A DNA stretch of 48,442 bases from Aquitalea magnusonii (GTDB taxonomy: Bacteria; Pseudomonadota; Gammaproteobacteria; Burkholderiales; Chromobacteriaceae), in contig NZ_QJKC01000023.1 of assembly GCF_003202035.1 (NCBI RefSeq), positions 1 through 48,442 of the forward strand, given 5' to 3'. Under the pieces are notes generated by a model. It had not been told where the DNA came from. It saw only the letters and a program-made list of their open reading frames with translations, and did no database searches. The position numbers were made by a program, and so were the translations under genes. Positions 19,651 through 29,157 of the stretch are shown piece by piece (the stretch's first letter is position 1; the number at the start of each line of letters is the position of its first letter).

Positions 19651-19675
19651 ACCCGGCTAAAGGCCGGGTTTTTTT
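19651..19675 (+). terminator. Intrinsic terminator after mmsA
   Basis: Stem ACCCGGC (19651-19657) with GCCGGGT (19663-19669), loop TAAAG, then seven T ending at 19675. Ends the transaminase-dehydrogenase operon. Confidence 0.9.
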
Positions 19676-19879
19676 ATGTCTGGTCTCGGCGCTGGGCGTC
19701 AGAAAAAGCCGGATTTGATGAAATTGCGAATGTATTCTGCAAGATAATCCGCTAATTTGAAATAAATCCATGGGTAAACCCCTGTGGCTTGTTGTCGGCA
19801 TCACGGTAGAATGACGACGTACTGATATTTAGAGCAGTTGCTTGCTAGAAACACTGCCAACGGGACTAGAGAGAAAACC

Positions 19880-21520
19880 ATGGAAACAAATAGCGGAATG
19901 AGCTTGCGCGCTCGACTGATCGCCTGGCTATTGCTGGTGGCCTTGCTGATCTGTGCCTTGAGCGGACTGGCCCTGTTCAACCAGCGCAATGCCATGCTGC
20001 ATGACCGCCAGGACAAGACGCGCAATCTGACGGAAAGCGCGCTGGGCATCATCAGCAGCTACGAGGCACTGGAAGCCAGCGGCAAGCTGAGCGAGGCCCA
20101 GGCCAAGCAGATGGCCGCCGCCGCCCTGATGGCCAGCCATTACGACAAGAAAGAGTATTTTTTCGGCTACGACCAGAACTGGAATTACGTCATCCATGGG
20201 GCCAAGGCCGCCATGCTGGGTAAAAACGTACAGGGGATGAAAACCCCGACTGGTGTCGATCTGGGGCAGCTGTTCCAGGAGACGGTCAGTAAGGGAAATG
20301 GGCAGGGTTTCGCCGAATATGTGTGGGACAAGCCGGGCTTTGATCAGCCGCAGCCGAAAATTTCCTATTTGATGACCAGTGCCCGCTGGCACTGGGTGAT
20401 TGGCACCGGTATTTACCTGGATGATGTCCACGCCGCTTTCATGCAGCAGCTGTGGCTCACCCTGCTGGAAGTGGCGGCCATCCTGCTGCTGCTGCTGATT
20501 GCCGGGGTGTTCCTGATGCGCAGCATCCTGGGGCAGTTGGGGGCCGACCCTGGCGATACCATGCGCGTGGTGCGCCGTATCGCCGATGGCCACCTGGATA
20601 CCGTGGTCCCCCTGCAAGCCGGTGACAAGAGCAGCGTGATGGCTGCGGTGGCCGACATGCAGCAGCACCTGAAGCAGCTGGTGCGCGAGATTGCCGACGA
20701 GGCCGGCCGCCTGTCGCAGATGAGTTCGGATGTGGCGCGCCGCTCCGATGCCGTGGTCAGTGGCTCTGACCGGCAAAGTGAAGCAGCGGCTGCCATGGCG
20801 GCATCGATCGAACAGTTGACGGTCAGCATCAATCATATTGCCAGCCATGCGCAGGACGCGCGCAATCTGTCACAGGAATCAGGCCGCCTGTCGCAGGAGG
20901 GGGGCGAAGTGATTTCCAGTGCGGTGAGCGAAATGCACCGCATCAATGAGTCGGTGGATCAGGCAGCGGTCACCATTGCCGATCTGGCCAGCAAGACCCA
21001 GACCATTTCCAGCATCATGCAGGTGATCAAGGATATTGCCGATCAGACCAATCTGCTGGCGCTCAACGCGGCCATCGAAGCGGCTCGCGCCGGCGAGATG
21101 GGTCGAGGCTTTGCCGTGGTGGCGGATGAAGTACGCAAGCTGTCGGAACGTACTGGCCAGGCAACGCAGGAAATCGCCGGCATGATCCAGGAAATCCAGA
21201 CCAGCTCCGATCAGTCACGGGCCTGTATGGAGGAAGCGGTAGGCCGGGTGAAAACCGGTCTGCAACTGGCGGTGCAGGGCGGCGAGGCCATCTCGCACAT
21301 TCGCGACAGCGCCACCGGGGTGGTGAATGTGGTGAACGAGATTTCGCATGCGCTGAAAGAGCAGGGCAGTGCCAGCAATGAAATTGCCCAGCAGGTGGAA
21401 TTGATTGCGCGCAGTGCCAGCAGCAATGCCGCAGAATCGGCCGGCACCTCGCAGGAAGTGCAGGCCATGCATAGCCTGGCCAGTGATCTGCGCCAGCTGG
21501 TGTCGCGCTTCCACGTCTGA
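19880..21520 (+). CDS. Methyl-accepting chemotaxis protein with single Cache sensor
   Basis: A 546-residue chemoreceptor. A first membrane helix (about 12-32) leads to a periplasmic single-Cache (sCache_2-like) sensor with [19 protein letters not shown] and [18 protein letters not shown] second helix follows at about 195-217, then HAMP and the cytoplasmic signalling domain with the near-invariant hairpin tip [20 protein letters not shown]. Single-Cache sensors often bind small carboxylates, but the ligand is not predictable here. TTG 19838 is in frame; ATG 19880 is preferred because a membrane anchor follows at once and GAGAG lies upstream. Confidence 0.93.
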   Translation: METNSGMSLRARLIAWLLLVALLICALSGLALFNQRNAMLHDRQDKTRNLTESALGIISSYEALEASGKLSEAQAKQMAAAALMASHYDKKEYFFGYDQNWNYVIHGAKAAMLGKNVQGMKTPTGVDLGQLFQETVSKGNGQGFAEYVWDKPGFDQPQPKISYLMTSARWHWVIGTGIYLDDVHAAFMQQLWLTLLEVAAILLLLLIAGVFLMRSILGQLGADPGDTMRVVRRIADGHLDTVVPLQAGDKSSVMAAVADMQQHLKQLVREIADEAGRLSQMSSDVARRSDAVVSGSDRQSEAAAAMAASIEQLTVSINHIASHAQDARNLSQESGRLSQEGGEVISSAVSEMHRINESVDQAAVTIADLASKTQTISSIMQVIKDIADQTNLLALNAAIEAARAGEMGRGFAVVADEVRKLSERTGQATQEIAGMIQEIQTSSDQSRACMEEAVGRVKTGLQLAVQGGEAISHIRDSATGVVNVVNEISHALKEQGSASNEIAQQVELIARSASSNAAESAGTSQEVQAMHSLASDLRQLVSRFHV

Positions 21521-21540
21521 CCCGCTGCTGAGCCAAGGAA

Positions 21541-21566
21541 AAAGCCCTCGTGTGAGGGCTTTTTTG
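21541..21566. terminator. Bidirectional terminator between the chemoreceptor and lnt
   Basis: AAAGCCCTC (21541-21549), loop GTGT, GAGGGCTTT (21554-21562), followed by T on the plus strand and by an A-rich left flank that gives T on the minus strand. It serves both convergent genes. Confidence 0.88.
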
Positions 21567-23081
21567 TTATGCCGCTGCTTCAGGCGGGCGGCTGCTTTGC
21601 CGCCGCTGCCAGGCACCCAGGCCGATGGCCAGCAGTACAAGGACGATACAGCCGGCAATCACCGGCAGGTTGCCGCACTGCATATAGGGGGTGAGGCCCT
21701 GATAGTCCTGCACCATGCCTTCCAGCACCTGCTGGGTGAATGGTGCGGCCACGCTGGCGATCTCGCCATCGGGGCGGATGATGGCGGTCATGCCGGTATT
21801 GGTGGCGCGCAGCATGAAGCGGCCGGTTTCCAGTGCCCGTGCCTGTGACAGCTGCAGATGCTGGCTCATCGCCACGCTTTTGCCAAACCAGGCCAGATTG
21901 CTGACATTGGCCAGCACGCCGGCCTGGGCCGCCGGGCCGATCAGCTCTTCGCCAAAGCTGTCTTCATAGCAGATATTGAAGGCGATCCTGTGGCCAGCCA
22001 GCAGCAGTGGAGCCTGGTTGGCGCCACCACGGCTGAAGCCGGACAGCGGCATGTTCATATACTGGTAAATCCAGCCTATCAGTGCCGGCAGCGGAATGAA
22101 TTCGCCAAACGGTACCAGGTGATCCTTGGCGTAATAAGGCTGGGCCGCATCGGTAAGCGTGACCACCGCGTTCAGGTAGCCGCGGCCATCGTTGGTGCGG
22201 CGTGGAATGCCGGTGGCCAGCGCCATGTTCTTGCGCTGGGCATCGCCGGCAATCATGGTGAGGTAGCCGGAGGGCAGGTCGTCCAGGAACACCGGCAGCG
22301 CGGTTTCCGGCAGGATCATCACCTCGGCCCGGGTACTGGCCACCTGCTGGTAATAAATCTTCAGGGTTTCCTCGAAGGTGGCCGGATCCCATTTGATGGC
22401 CTGGGGAATGTCGCCCTGGGCCAGCGCCACCCGGTAGGGCTTGCCGGTCGGGGTGGTCCAGCTGAGGGATTGCAGCCAGAAGCCCGCGCTCCACAGCAGG
22501 ATGATGCCGACCACCGCCGACAAGCGTTGCAGGCGGCTGCCACTGGCAACCAGGACCAGCGCACCGGCGGTGAGCGCCACCAGCCAGCTGGCCAGATGCA
22601 CACCACCGATGGGAATGAAGCCGGATAGCGGGCTTTCCGTTACCTGCGAGTAGCCGATGGCACCCCAGGGAAAGCCGGTCATCACCCAGCTGCGCAGCCA
22701 TTCGCCCAGTTCACACAGCGCTGGAAAAGCCAGCAGCCAGCGCACCCAGGGCCGCTGGTCGATGCGTGTTGTCAGCCAGCAGGCCAGGCCAGGCCAGATG
22801 GCCAGATAGGCCGGCAGCAGCAACAGCAGCGGTGCGGCCAGCAGCGCCGGCAGGCCGGCGACATCGTGCAGGCTGTGGTAGATCCAGTTGAAATTGCTGG
22901 TGTAGGCGGCCACCCCCCAGACATAGCCCGTGCGGAAGGCTAGCTGGGGGTTGCGCTGTACCAGTTGTGCCAGCGCCGCCAGCGACAGTGGCAGCAGACC
23001 ATAGAAGCGGTAGGGCGCGAAGCCGTACAGGGTCAGGGCGCCGGCGATGGCGGCGGCGATCAGCACAAGCAGGGTGCGCAT
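21567..23081 (-). CDS. lnt: Apolipoprotein N-acyltransferase
   Basis: A 504-residue inner-membrane enzyme that adds the third acyl chain to lipoproteins. An N-terminal multi-helix region (1-210) precedes a nitrilase-like domain with the triad Glu259 (MILPETALPVF), Lys319 (YYAKDHLVPFGEF) and Cys371 (FNICYEDSFGEE). A final helix lies near 470-490. The frame extends to 23204, but ATG 23081 begins directly at a hydrophobic helix, one base after the corC stop, and gives the family length. Last gene of the minus-strand miaB-ybeZYX-lnt cluster. Confidence 0.96.
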   Translation of the reverse strand: MRTLLVLIAAAIAGALTLYGFAPYRFYGLLPLSLAALAQLVQRNPQLAFRTGYVWGVAAYTSNFNWIYHSLHDVAGLPALLAAPLLLLLPAYLAIWPGLACWLTTRIDQRPWVRWLLAFPALCELGEWLRSWVMTGFPWGAIGYSQVTESPLSGFIPIGGVHLASWLVALTAGALVLVASGSRLQRLSAVVGIILLWSAGFWLQSLSWTTPTGKPYRVALAQGDIPQAIKWDPATFEETLKIYYQQVASTRAEVMILPETALPVFLDDLPSGYLTMIAGDAQRKNMALATGIPRRTNDGRGYLNAVVTLTDAAQPYYAKDHLVPFGEFIPLPALIGWIYQYMNMPLSGFSRGGANQAPLLLAGHRIAFNICYEDSFGEELIGPAAQAGVLANVSNLAWFGKSVAMSQHLQLSQARALETGRFMLRATNTGMTAIIRPDGEIASVAAPFTQQVLEGMVQDYQGLTPYMQCGNLPVIAGCIVLVLLAIGLGAWQRRQSSRPPEAAA

Positions 23082-23082
23082 G

Positions 23083-23937
23083 TCAGTCGTGGCTGCTTTC
23101 GGTGGTATTGCGCGGCAGGCGTTCCACCAGCAGGGTCTGCAGGCGGCGGCTGTCGGCACGCAATACGGTGAAGCGCAGCGAGCCGGATTCCACGGTTTCG
23201 CCACGCTTGGGCAGATGGCCGATCAGCGAGATCACCAGGCCGCCCACGGTATCGACGTCATCGTCGGCGTAGTCGGTGGCGAAGTATTCGTTGAAGTCGG
23301 CCACTTCGGTGAGGGCGTTGACGCGGTAGCGCTGGTCGCGTACCGGTACGATATTGTTGTCGTCTTCTTCGAAGTCGTATTCGTCTTCGATGTCGCCGAC
23401 GATCTGTTCGATCACATCCTCGATGGTCACCAGACCGGACACACCGCCATATTCGTCCACCACGATGGCCATGTGGTTACGGTTGGAGCGGAATTCGCGC
23501 AGCAGCACGTCCAGCGGCTTGGATTCCGGCACAAACACGCCGGCGCGCAGCGTGGCACGCAGATCGAAGGTTTTGGGCGCATGGAAGTAATGCAGCAGAT
23601 CCTTGGCCAACAGAATGCCCAGCACGTCGTCCTTGTTGTCGCCGATCACCGGAAAGCGCGAGTGGCCGGTGCGCAGCACATCCGGCAGCAGGCGCTCGAT
23701 GGGGTCGTCGATGCGGATGACGTCCATCTGGCTGCGCGGAATCATCACATCGCGGGCGGTCAGGTCGCTGACTTCCAGCACGCCTTCGATCATGGCCAGC
23801 GCTTCGGCGTCCAGCAGATTGCGTTCAAAGGCGGAGTGCAACAGGGTAATCAGCTCCTCGCGGTCTTCCGGTTCGCGCAGGAGCATGGCGGACAAGCGTT
23901 CCAACAGGCTGGGCTTGTGTTTACTGGGGTCTTCCAT
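23083..23937 (-). CDS. corC: CorC/HlyC-family protein with CBS pair (YbeX)
   Basis: A 284-residue cytoplasmic protein. Two CBS domains (about 60-175; MIPRSQMDVIRIDD and DEYGGVSGLVTIEDVIEQIV) and a C-terminal CorC_HlyC transporter-associated domain (about 190-275) are present. There is no DUF21 membrane domain, so this is the soluble YbeX form, linked to Mg/Co homeostasis and, in E. coli, to ribosome metabolism. ATG 23937 lies 4 nt past the ybeY stop; an in-frame TTG at 23958 is a weaker alternative. Confidence 0.94.
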   Translation of the reverse strand: MEDPSKHKPSLLERLSAMLLREPEDREELITLLHSAFERNLLDAEALAMIEGVLEVSDLTARDVMIPRSQMDVIRIDDPIERLLPDVLRTGHSRFPVIGDNKDDVLGILLAKDLLHYFHAPKTFDLRATLRAGVFVPESKPLDVLLREFRSNRNHMAIVVDEYGGVSGLVTIEDVIEQIVGDIEDEYDFEEDDNNIVPVRDQRYRVNALTEVADFNEYFATDYADDDVDTVGGLVISLIGHLPKRGETVESGSLRFTVLRADSRRLQTLLVERLPRNTTESSHD

Positions 23938-23941
23938 GGGG

Positions 23942-24448
23942 TTAGCGTTTTTCCTCAAGATAGGGGTCGGGATATCCTAACTTCGCAAGAATGACAGTTT
24001 CAAGCGTTTCCATGATTTCCGCTTCTTCGTCATCCTCATGATCAAAGCCTTGCAGGTGCAGCATGCCGTGTACCAGCAGGTGGGCATAATGGGCCATCAG
24101 GTCAATGCCTTGCTCGGTGGCTTCTTTTTCCACCACCTCGGTACACAGCACCAGATCGCCAAACAGCGGCAGATCGGCAATGTTCTCGCCTTCATTCAGC
24201 GCAAACGACAGCACATTGGTGGCGTAGTCCTTGCCGCGGTAGGTGTGGTTGAGGCTGCGGCCTTCTTCACTGCCCACCAGCAGGATGCTGACCTGGGCCT
24301 GTTTCACATCGGCCTGCAGGGCGGCCTGGCAGCAACGGCGGATCAGTTTGGCATCGGGCAGTAGCTGTGCCTGGCTGCGGTCTTCCAGCGTCAGTTGCAG
24401 ACGGGCGGCTAGGCGCGGCAGCGGGTTATTTCGCTTGGCTTGTTTCAT
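23942..24448 (-). CDS. ybeY: Endoribonuclease YbeY
   Basis: A 168-residue metal-dependent RNase for 16S rRNA 3'-end maturation and ribosome quality control. The zinc-binding signature [11 protein letters not shown] is intact, and the conserved arginine lies in [16 protein letters not shown]. Its start lies 23 nt inside phoH. It also carries an unremarkable basic N-terminal extension. Confidence 0.96.
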   Translation of the reverse strand: MKQAKRNNPLPRLAARLQLTLEDRSQAQLLPDAKLIRRCCQAALQADVKQAQVSILLVGSEEGRSLNHTYRGKDYATNVLSFALNEGENIADLPLFGDLVLCTEVVEKEATEQGIDLMAHYAHLLVHGMLHLQGFDHEDDEEAEIMETLETVILAKLGYPDPYLEEKR

Positions 24449-25385
24449 CGTTTTTCAATTGATAGTGGTCGTAGGCATCGACGATTTTCTGCACCAGCGG
24501 ATGGCGCACCACGTCTTCGCTCTGGAAATGGTGGAAATGAATGCCGCGCACCTGGCCCAGGATTTTTTCCACTTCCACCAGCCCGCTTTTCTGGTGGCGC
24601 TGCAGGTCGATCTGCGTCACATCACCGGTAATCACCGCGCGCGAGCCAAAGCCGATGCGGGTGAGGAACATCTTCATCTGTTCCGGCGTGGTGTTTTGCG
24701 CCTCGTCCAGAATGATGAAGGCGTTGTTGAGCGTGCGGCCGCGCATATAGGCCAGCGGCGCGATTTCGATCAGGTTCTTTTCGAACAGGCGGGTGACACG
24801 GTCGAAACCCATCAGGTCGTACAGGGCGTCATACAGCGGGCGCAGGTAGGGGTCGACTTTTTGCGCCAGATCACCGGGCAGGAAGCCCAGCTTTTCGCCG
24901 GCTTCCACCGCCGGCCGTACCAGCACGATGCGCTTGATGGCATCGCGCTCCATGGCATCCACCGCGCAGGCCACCGCCAGATAGGTCTTGCCGGTGCCGG
25001 CCGGGCCGATGCCAAAGGTGATGTCATGCTGGCTGATGGCCTTGATATAGCCGCTCTGGCGCGGGGTGCGCCCGCGCAGGTCGCCGCGACGGGTCAGCAG
25101 CACCGGCACATCGCCGTCCTGCTGCTCGTGCTGGCGTACTTCCACCAGTTCCAGCTGCACGTCGTCGATGGAGATATCGCGCTTTTCCGCCAGCAGATAC
25201 AGCCGGGTCAGGCTGTATACCGCCAGATCGGCGTGTTCGCCGCTGCACTTGAAGTGCTCGCCACGGCGCTGGATCTGCACATCCAGACCGGTTTCGATCT
25301 GCTTGAGGTTTTCATCCAGCGGGCCGCACAGGCGGGCCAGCCGTTCGTTGTCGACCGGATTGAAACTGAGAGGAGTGGTATTCAT
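24426..25385 (-). CDS. ybeZ: PhoH-like ATPase (YbeZ)
   Basis: A 319-residue protein with a single P-loop domain: Walker [11 protein letters not shown] (about 127-136), Walker [13 protein letters not shown], and the arginine-containing segment [20 protein letters not shown]. YbeZ is a probable RNA-associated ATPase/helicase that pairs genetically with YbeY. ATG 25385 ([10 protein letters not shown]) is selected over the open frame up to 25451 because the extra codons overlap the upstream gene and look non-coding. Confidence 0.95.
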   Translation of the reverse strand: MNTTPLSFNPVDNERLARLCGPLDENLKQIETGLDVQIQRRGEHFKCSGEHADLAVYSLTRLYLLAEKRDISIDDVQLELVEVRQHEQQDGDVPVLLTRRGDLRGRTPRQSGYIKAISQHDITFGIGPAGTGKTYLAVACAVDAMERDAIKRIVLVRPAVEAGEKLGFLPGDLAQKVDPYLRPLYDALYDLMGFDRVTRLFEKNLIEIAPLAYMRGRTLNNAFIILDEAQNTTPEQMKMFLTRIGFGSRAVITGDVTQIDLQRHQKSGLVEVEKILGQVRGIHFHHFQSEDVVRHPLVQKIVDAYDHYQLKNDETSQAK

Positions 25386-25404
25386 CGTGTAGGCGAAAGG
25401 TGGT

Positions 25405-25755
25405 TCAGAGGCTGAACAGCAAGGCAAACCAGAAACTGGCTTCCAGAACAAGCAGCACGCTGGCCAGCAAGGTCAGCAGCATGAACAGGCCATTGCGCAG
25501 GCCATCCAGGGTGAGCTTGTCCAGCAAATACAGCAGCAGGGCATACAGCGCCAGCGTGCCGCCTATGGCCGCCGGGCCAATCAGCAGCAACAGGGAACGG
25601 CTACCCCAGCCGCCATTCACGCCGGGCTGACCCAGCAACAGGCTGGGCAAGAGTAACAGCGGCAGGATGATGAGGCAGGCCAGGGCCGCCCGGCGGGCGT
25701 GGCGGCTGAGCGGACGGGGAGCCGGCAGCAGCTGGCTGGCGGTGGGCTGGTTCAA
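25405..25755 (-). CDS. Small integral membrane protein of unknown function
   Basis: A 116-residue protein I do not recognise. Three hydrophobic segments are visible: about 23-42, 52-77 and 88-115. The N-terminus is proline- and arginine-rich (LLPAPRPLSRHARRA), consistent with a cytoplasmic N-terminus by the positive-inside rule. Its ATG overlaps the stop of the YCII gene by 4 nt (ATGA), which supports real translation. It lies between that gene and phoH. Confidence 0.75.
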   Translation of the reverse strand: MNQPTASQLLPAPRPLSRHARRAALACLIILPLLLLPSLLLGQPGVNGGWGSRSLLLLIGPAAIGGTLALYALLLYLLDKLTLDGLRNGLFMLLTLLASVLLVLEASFWFALLFSL

Positions 25756-26057
25756 GGTGCAGGCTCCCCGGCAGGGGCAAGCAGCGCTTCCAGCCCGGGG
25801 GCGGTCATGCTGGGGTGGAATTCGGTGATGTCATAGCGTGCCAGCCCGGCCAGGGCAAACGGGTCCTGTGCCAGCCTTTGCTGCAGGGCATGGCGGTCGC
25901 CTCTGGCCAGGATGATGCCGCCAGTGCGCGGTTCCTTGCGGCCGGAGGCGAGAAACAGCCCGTCGGCGTAGCACTGTTTCAACCACAGCACATGCTGTGC
26001 CAGCCGGGCGTCGATCTCTTCCAGCGGGGCGATATAACTGAGTGCAACGATAAACAT
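25752..26057 (-). CDS. YCII-domain (YciI-like) protein
   Basis: A 101-residue single-domain protein: MFIVALSYIAPLEEIDARLA, HVLWLKQCYADG, and DPFALAGLARYDITEF. This is the ferredoxin-like YCII fold related to muconolactone isomerase and dehalogenases; a conserved His/Asp pair is thought to form the active site, but no substrate is known. It sits between miaB and the small membrane protein, in the same operon. Confidence 0.88.
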   Translation of the reverse strand: MFIVALSYIAPLEEIDARLAQHVLWLKQCYADGLFLASGRKEPRTGGIILARGDRHALQQRLAQDPFALAGLARYDITEFHPSMTAPGLEALLAPAGEPAP

Positions 26058-26079
26058 GACGGGCCTTTGCGCGCGGGTG

Positions 26080-27414
26080 TCACGCGGTTTCTTGAGTCAG
26101 GATTTCACCCATCAGCGAGTGCGGACGGGCATCGGTAATCACCACGTCCACCATCTGCTTGAGCAGGCGCGGCTGGCCGACAAAATTCACCACCCGGTTG
26201 TTGGCGGTGCGGGCGGCCAGCATGTTCGGGTCTTTCTTGGAGATATTCTCCACCAGCACGCGCTGCACGCTGCCGACCATGCTCTGGTTGATGGCATAGC
26301 CGCGGGCCTCGATGACTTCGTTCAGCGCTTCCAGCCGGCGCACCTTTTCCGTGTGCGGGGTGTCGTCCAGCAGATTGGCCGCCGGCGTGCCGGGGCGGGC
26401 GCTGTAGATGAACACATAGCTGAAGTCGAACTCCAGGTCCCTGACCAGCTTCAGCGTCTGTTCGAAATCGGCCTCGGTTTCACCGGGGAAGCCGACAATG
26501 AAGTCGGATGACAGGCACAGGTCCGGGCGCAGCGCACGCAGCTTGCGGATGATGGACTTGTATTCCAGCGCGGTATAGCCGCGCTTCATGGCAGTCAGGA
26601 TGCGGTCGGAGCCGCTTTGTACCGGCAGGTGCAGGTGCGACACCAGTTTGGGCAGCTTGCCGTAACAGTCGATGATGCGCTGGGTGAATTCACGCGGATG
26701 GCTGGTGGTAAAGCGCAGTCGCTCCACGCCCGGCATTTCGTGTACGTATTCCAGCAGCAGGGCGAAGTCGGCAATTTCGCCATCGGCCATCAGCCCGCGA
26801 TAGGCGTTGACGTTTTGCCCCAGCAGGGTGATTTCCTTCACCCCTTGCTGGGTGAGGCCGGCGATTTCGGTCAGTACGTCTTCAAACGGACGCGATACTT
26901 CCTCGCCACGGGTGTAAGGCACCACGCAGAAGGAACAGTATTTGGAGCAGCCTTCCATGATGGAGACAAAGGCCGCCGCGCCGTCGACCTTGGCCGGCGG
27001 GATGTGGTCGAATTTTTCGATTTCCGGGAAGGAAATGTCCACCTGCGCCGCACCGCTGTGCTGGCGGGCACGGATCATTTCCGGCAGCCGGTGCAGGGTT
27101 TGCGGGCCGAACACCACATCCACATAAGGCGCACGCTTGACGATGGTGTCGCCTTCCTGGCTGGCCACGCAGCCACCGACGCCGATGATCAGGTCGGGGC
27201 GGGCTTCTTTCAGCGGGCGGATGCGGCCCAGATCGGAGAACACCTTTTCCTGTGCCTTTTCGCGCACGCTGCAGGTGTTGAACAGGATGACGTCGGCGTC
27301 TTCCGGATTGTCTGTCTTGATCATGCCTTCGGCATCGCCCAGAACGTCGACCATCTTGTCAGAGTCGTATTCGTTCATCTGGCAGCCAAAGGTCTTGATA
27401 TATACCTTCTTCAT
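26080..27414 (-). CDS. miaB: tRNA-2-methylthio-N6-dimethylallyladenosine synthase
   Basis: A 444-residue radical-SAM methylthiotransferase that converts i6A37 of tRNA to ms2i6A37. The N-terminal UPF0004 domain has three Fe-S cysteines ([30 protein letters not shown]). The radical-SAM cluster is in [19 protein letters not shown]-terminal TRAM domain begins near residue 378 ([10 protein letters not shown]). The start [12 protein letters not shown] is standard. Confidence 0.97.
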   Translation of the reverse strand: MKKVYIKTFGCQMNEYDSDKMVDVLGDAEGMIKTDNPEDADVILFNTCSVREKAQEKVFSDLGRIRPLKEARPDLIIGVGGCVASQEGDTIVKRAPYVDVVFGPQTLHRLPEMIRARQHSGAAQVDISFPEIEKFDHIPPAKVDGAAAFVSIMEGCSKYCSFCVVPYTRGEEVSRPFEDVLTEIAGLTQQGVKEITLLGQNVNAYRGLMADGEIADFALLLEYVHEMPGVERLRFTTSHPREFTQRIIDCYGKLPKLVSHLHLPVQSGSDRILTAMKRGYTALEYKSIIRKLRALRPDLCLSSDFIVGFPGETEADFEQTLKLVRDLEFDFSYVFIYSARPGTPAANLLDDTPHTEKVRRLEALNEVIEARGYAINQSMVGSVQRVLVENISKKDPNMLAARTANNRVVNFVGQPRLLKQMVDVVITDARPHSLMGEILTQETA

Positions 27415-27450
27415 TGCTACGCGGATTCCAGCTGGTTCATTGGGTGCGCC

Positions 27451-27822
27451 TTACTGCTGGCGCTGCTGCAGCAGCTCGATTTCAGCATCGCTCAGCACCC
27501 AGATACGGTTGATATTGCCTTGCAGGTCCAGCGTGATGCCAACCGTCTGTCCCACCAGGGTGGGCAATTGACCGGTCAGCAGGAAGCGGTTGTCGCCGTC
27601 ATAGATGCGCAGGCCCGGTGCGGTGGCATAGCTCTGACCAGTGGGGATCAGTGTTGCCAGCAGCGAGCGCAGCAAGGAGCTTTCGCTCTTCACGAAAGTG
27701 ACGGTGTTGTTGTCCACGCTGGAGATGGTGCCGGCCAGGATATTGGCAGGCAGCAGTCTGTTCACGGCCATGGCTGGCAGTGACAGCAGGCAGAGCAAGA
27801 GGGCGGTGATGAGTGTTTTCAT
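27451..27822 (-). CDS. Small secreted protein of unknown function
   Basis: A 123-residue protein with a clear Sec signal peptide (MKTLITALLLCLLSLPAMA, cleavage after about 19). The mature part is about 104 residues with beta-rich segments (GTISSVDNNTVTFVKSES, QTVGITLDLQGNINRIWV) and a glutamine-rich end. Its fold is not recognised. An upstream TTG is in frame, but ATG 27822 starts the signal peptide. It ends 36 nt before miaB and could share its transcript. Confidence 0.78.
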   Translation of the reverse strand: MKTLITALLLCLLSLPAMAVNRLLPANILAGTISSVDNNTVTFVKSESSLLRSLLATLIPTGQSYATAPGLRIYDGDNRFLLTGQLPTLVGQTVGITLDLQGNINRIWVLSDAEIELLQQRQQ

Positions 27823-27972
27823 AATCAAATGAATGTGTTGGCCGATTTTAGCACAGCCGGCTGGCCGGCGCAGGGGACTTGTCGGCAGCGCGGGCGCGAA
27901 GTTTTCCTGCTGCGGTGCCGCAGAGATTGGCCATCATCCGCACCGGACAAGGGTCGGGTGATTTGTGCGCTG

Positions 27973-28086
27973 CAACTACATGACAAGGGCCGGCGGCACC
28001 GCCGTGGTGCGTGCCAGGGGCCGTAGCCAGCGTCTGGCTGGCGCTCCTGCACCATGGTGTGGTTTTTTTTCGCTGCCATGTAGTTG
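27973..28086. repeat. Inverted-repeat-bounded 114-bp element
   Basis: CAACTACATG (27973-27982) is repeated in inverse as CATGTAGTTG (28077-28086). Inside lie smaller hairpins (AGCCAG/CTGGCT near 28025) and an eight-T run. It could fold as one long stem-loop RNA or be a small non-autonomous element. No terminal duplication is obvious. Confidence 0.45.
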
Positions 28087-28133
28087 AAAACTTACATTTA
28101 TTGCGTGTTGTGCTTCCACCGACATGCCGGCTC

Positions 28134-28142
28134 TGCTATAAG
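28134..28142 (+). promoter_or_regulatory. Candidate promoter (extended -10) for the rbs operon
   Basis: TG at 28134-28135, one base, then TATAAG at 28137-28142. The -35 position (28114-28119) is poor, which is compatible with an extended -10 or an activator-dependent promoter. The leader to rbsK is about 120 nt. Confidence 0.4.
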
Positions 28143-28148
28143 TTCACC

Positions 28149-28170
28149 CAATTGCTGAGTACGTTTTAGC
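28149..28170 (+). promoter_or_regulatory. Possible LacI-family operator upstream of rbsK
   Basis: Just downstream of the -10, bases 28154-28170 form a weak palindrome (GCTnA...TnAGC) with ACGTTT in the middle, reminiscent of LacI-family (Cra/RbsR) sites. The 10-mer CAATTGCTGA (28149-28158) recurs at 33154-33163, just before the regulator gene. Tentative. Confidence 0.25.
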
Positions 28171-28269
28171 CTTTGATGAACAGCAGCCTGCCACGGCCTG
28201 TGCCCGCGGTGTCAAATGACAACGCCGCGCCTGCTCACCCTGGTGGTGCTGCGCCTGGAAAGACAAGAC

Positions 28270-29157
28270 ATGAGCCGAGTTTTGCTGATCGGTAGCATCA
28301 ACATGGACCTGGTGGTGGAAGCGGACAGCTTTCCGCGCCAGGGTGAAACCCTGTTCGGCCACCGCTTTGCCACCTATCCCGGTGGCAAGGGTGCCAATCA
28401 GGCGGTGGCGGCGGCCCGGCTGGGGGCGACAGTCAGCCTGATTGCCTGCCTGGGCCAGGATGCGTTTGGCGAGCAGTTGCTGGCCGGCCTCAAGGCCGAG
28501 GGCATCGATACCCGCTGGATCAGCCGGGTGGATGCAGCCACCGGCATGGCCAGCATTACCCTGGCCGGCGGCGACAATGCCATCCTGGTGGTGCCGGGGG
28601 CCAATAATGCCGTGTCAGCGGCGCAGCTGGATGCGGCCGAGCAGGCCTTTATCGATGCCGACGTGGTGCTGGCCCAGCTGGAGGTGCCGCTGGCCACCGT
28701 CGAGCATGCCGCCATGCTGGCAGCGCGTCACGGCAAGCCCTTCATCCTGAATCCGGCTCCGGCCCAGCCGCTACCGGCCACCTTGCTGCAACAGGTCAGC
28801 CTGCTGACACCCAATGAATACGAGCTGGCGGTGGCACTGGCCAGCCAGCAGCCCTGGCAGCAGCTGCTGGCCAGCCGCCCGGCTGGCATCGTGATGACCC
28901 AGGGCAGCCAGGGCGCCAGCTATGCCGACGCCCAGGGCGGTCTGCAGCAGATTGCCGGCTTCCCGGTGGCCGCGGTGGACAGCACTGGTGCCGGCGATAC
29001 CTTTAATGGTGCGCTGGCAGCATTCTGGCGTCTGGGTCTGGCCGAGGCCGTACGCCGGGCCAATGCCGCCGCCGCACTGTCGGTCACCAGGCAGGGCGCA
29101 CAGAGCGGCATGCCGACGCTGGCCGAACTGCAACATTTTCTGGATCAACAAGCATGA
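28270..29157 (+). CDS. rbsK: Ribokinase
   Basis: A 295-residue PfkB-family kinase that phosphorylates ribose to ribose 5-phosphate. N-terminal MSRVLLIGSINMDLVVEADS, substrate-binding GGKGANQAVAAARLG (about 40-54), and the catalytic DSTGAGDTFNGALAAF with the base Asp are present. The frame is open from 28216, but ATG 28270 is preceded by GGAAAGA and starts the family sequence. It overlaps rbsD by 4 nt (ATGA). Confidence 0.96.
   Translation: MSRVLLIGSINMDLVVEADSFPRQGETLFGHRFATYPGGKGANQAVAAARLGATVSLIACLGQDAFGEQLLAGLKAEGIDTRWISRVDAATGMASITLAGGDNAILVVPGANNAVSAAQLDAAEQAFIDADVVLAQLEVPLATVEHAAMLAARHGKPFILNPAPAQPLPATLLQQVSLLTPNEYELAVALASQQPWQQLLASRPAGIVMTQGSQGASYADAQGGLQQIAGFPVAAVDSTGAGDTFNGALAAFWRLGLAEAVRRANAAAALSVTRQGAQSGMPTLAELQHFLDQQA

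Larger units (their letters stand above)
27823..28269. other. 447-bp intergenic region with divergent promoters and an inverted-repeat element
   Basis: No credible gene on either strand. On the minus strand an extended -10 (TG, C, TAAAAT; 27845-27853) points at the secreted-protein/miaB cluster, without a good -35. A 10-bp inverted repeat bounds 27973-28086, and an eight-T run lies at about 28063-28070. On the plus strand an extended -10 TATAAG (28137-28142) precedes rbsK. Confidence 0.6.
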
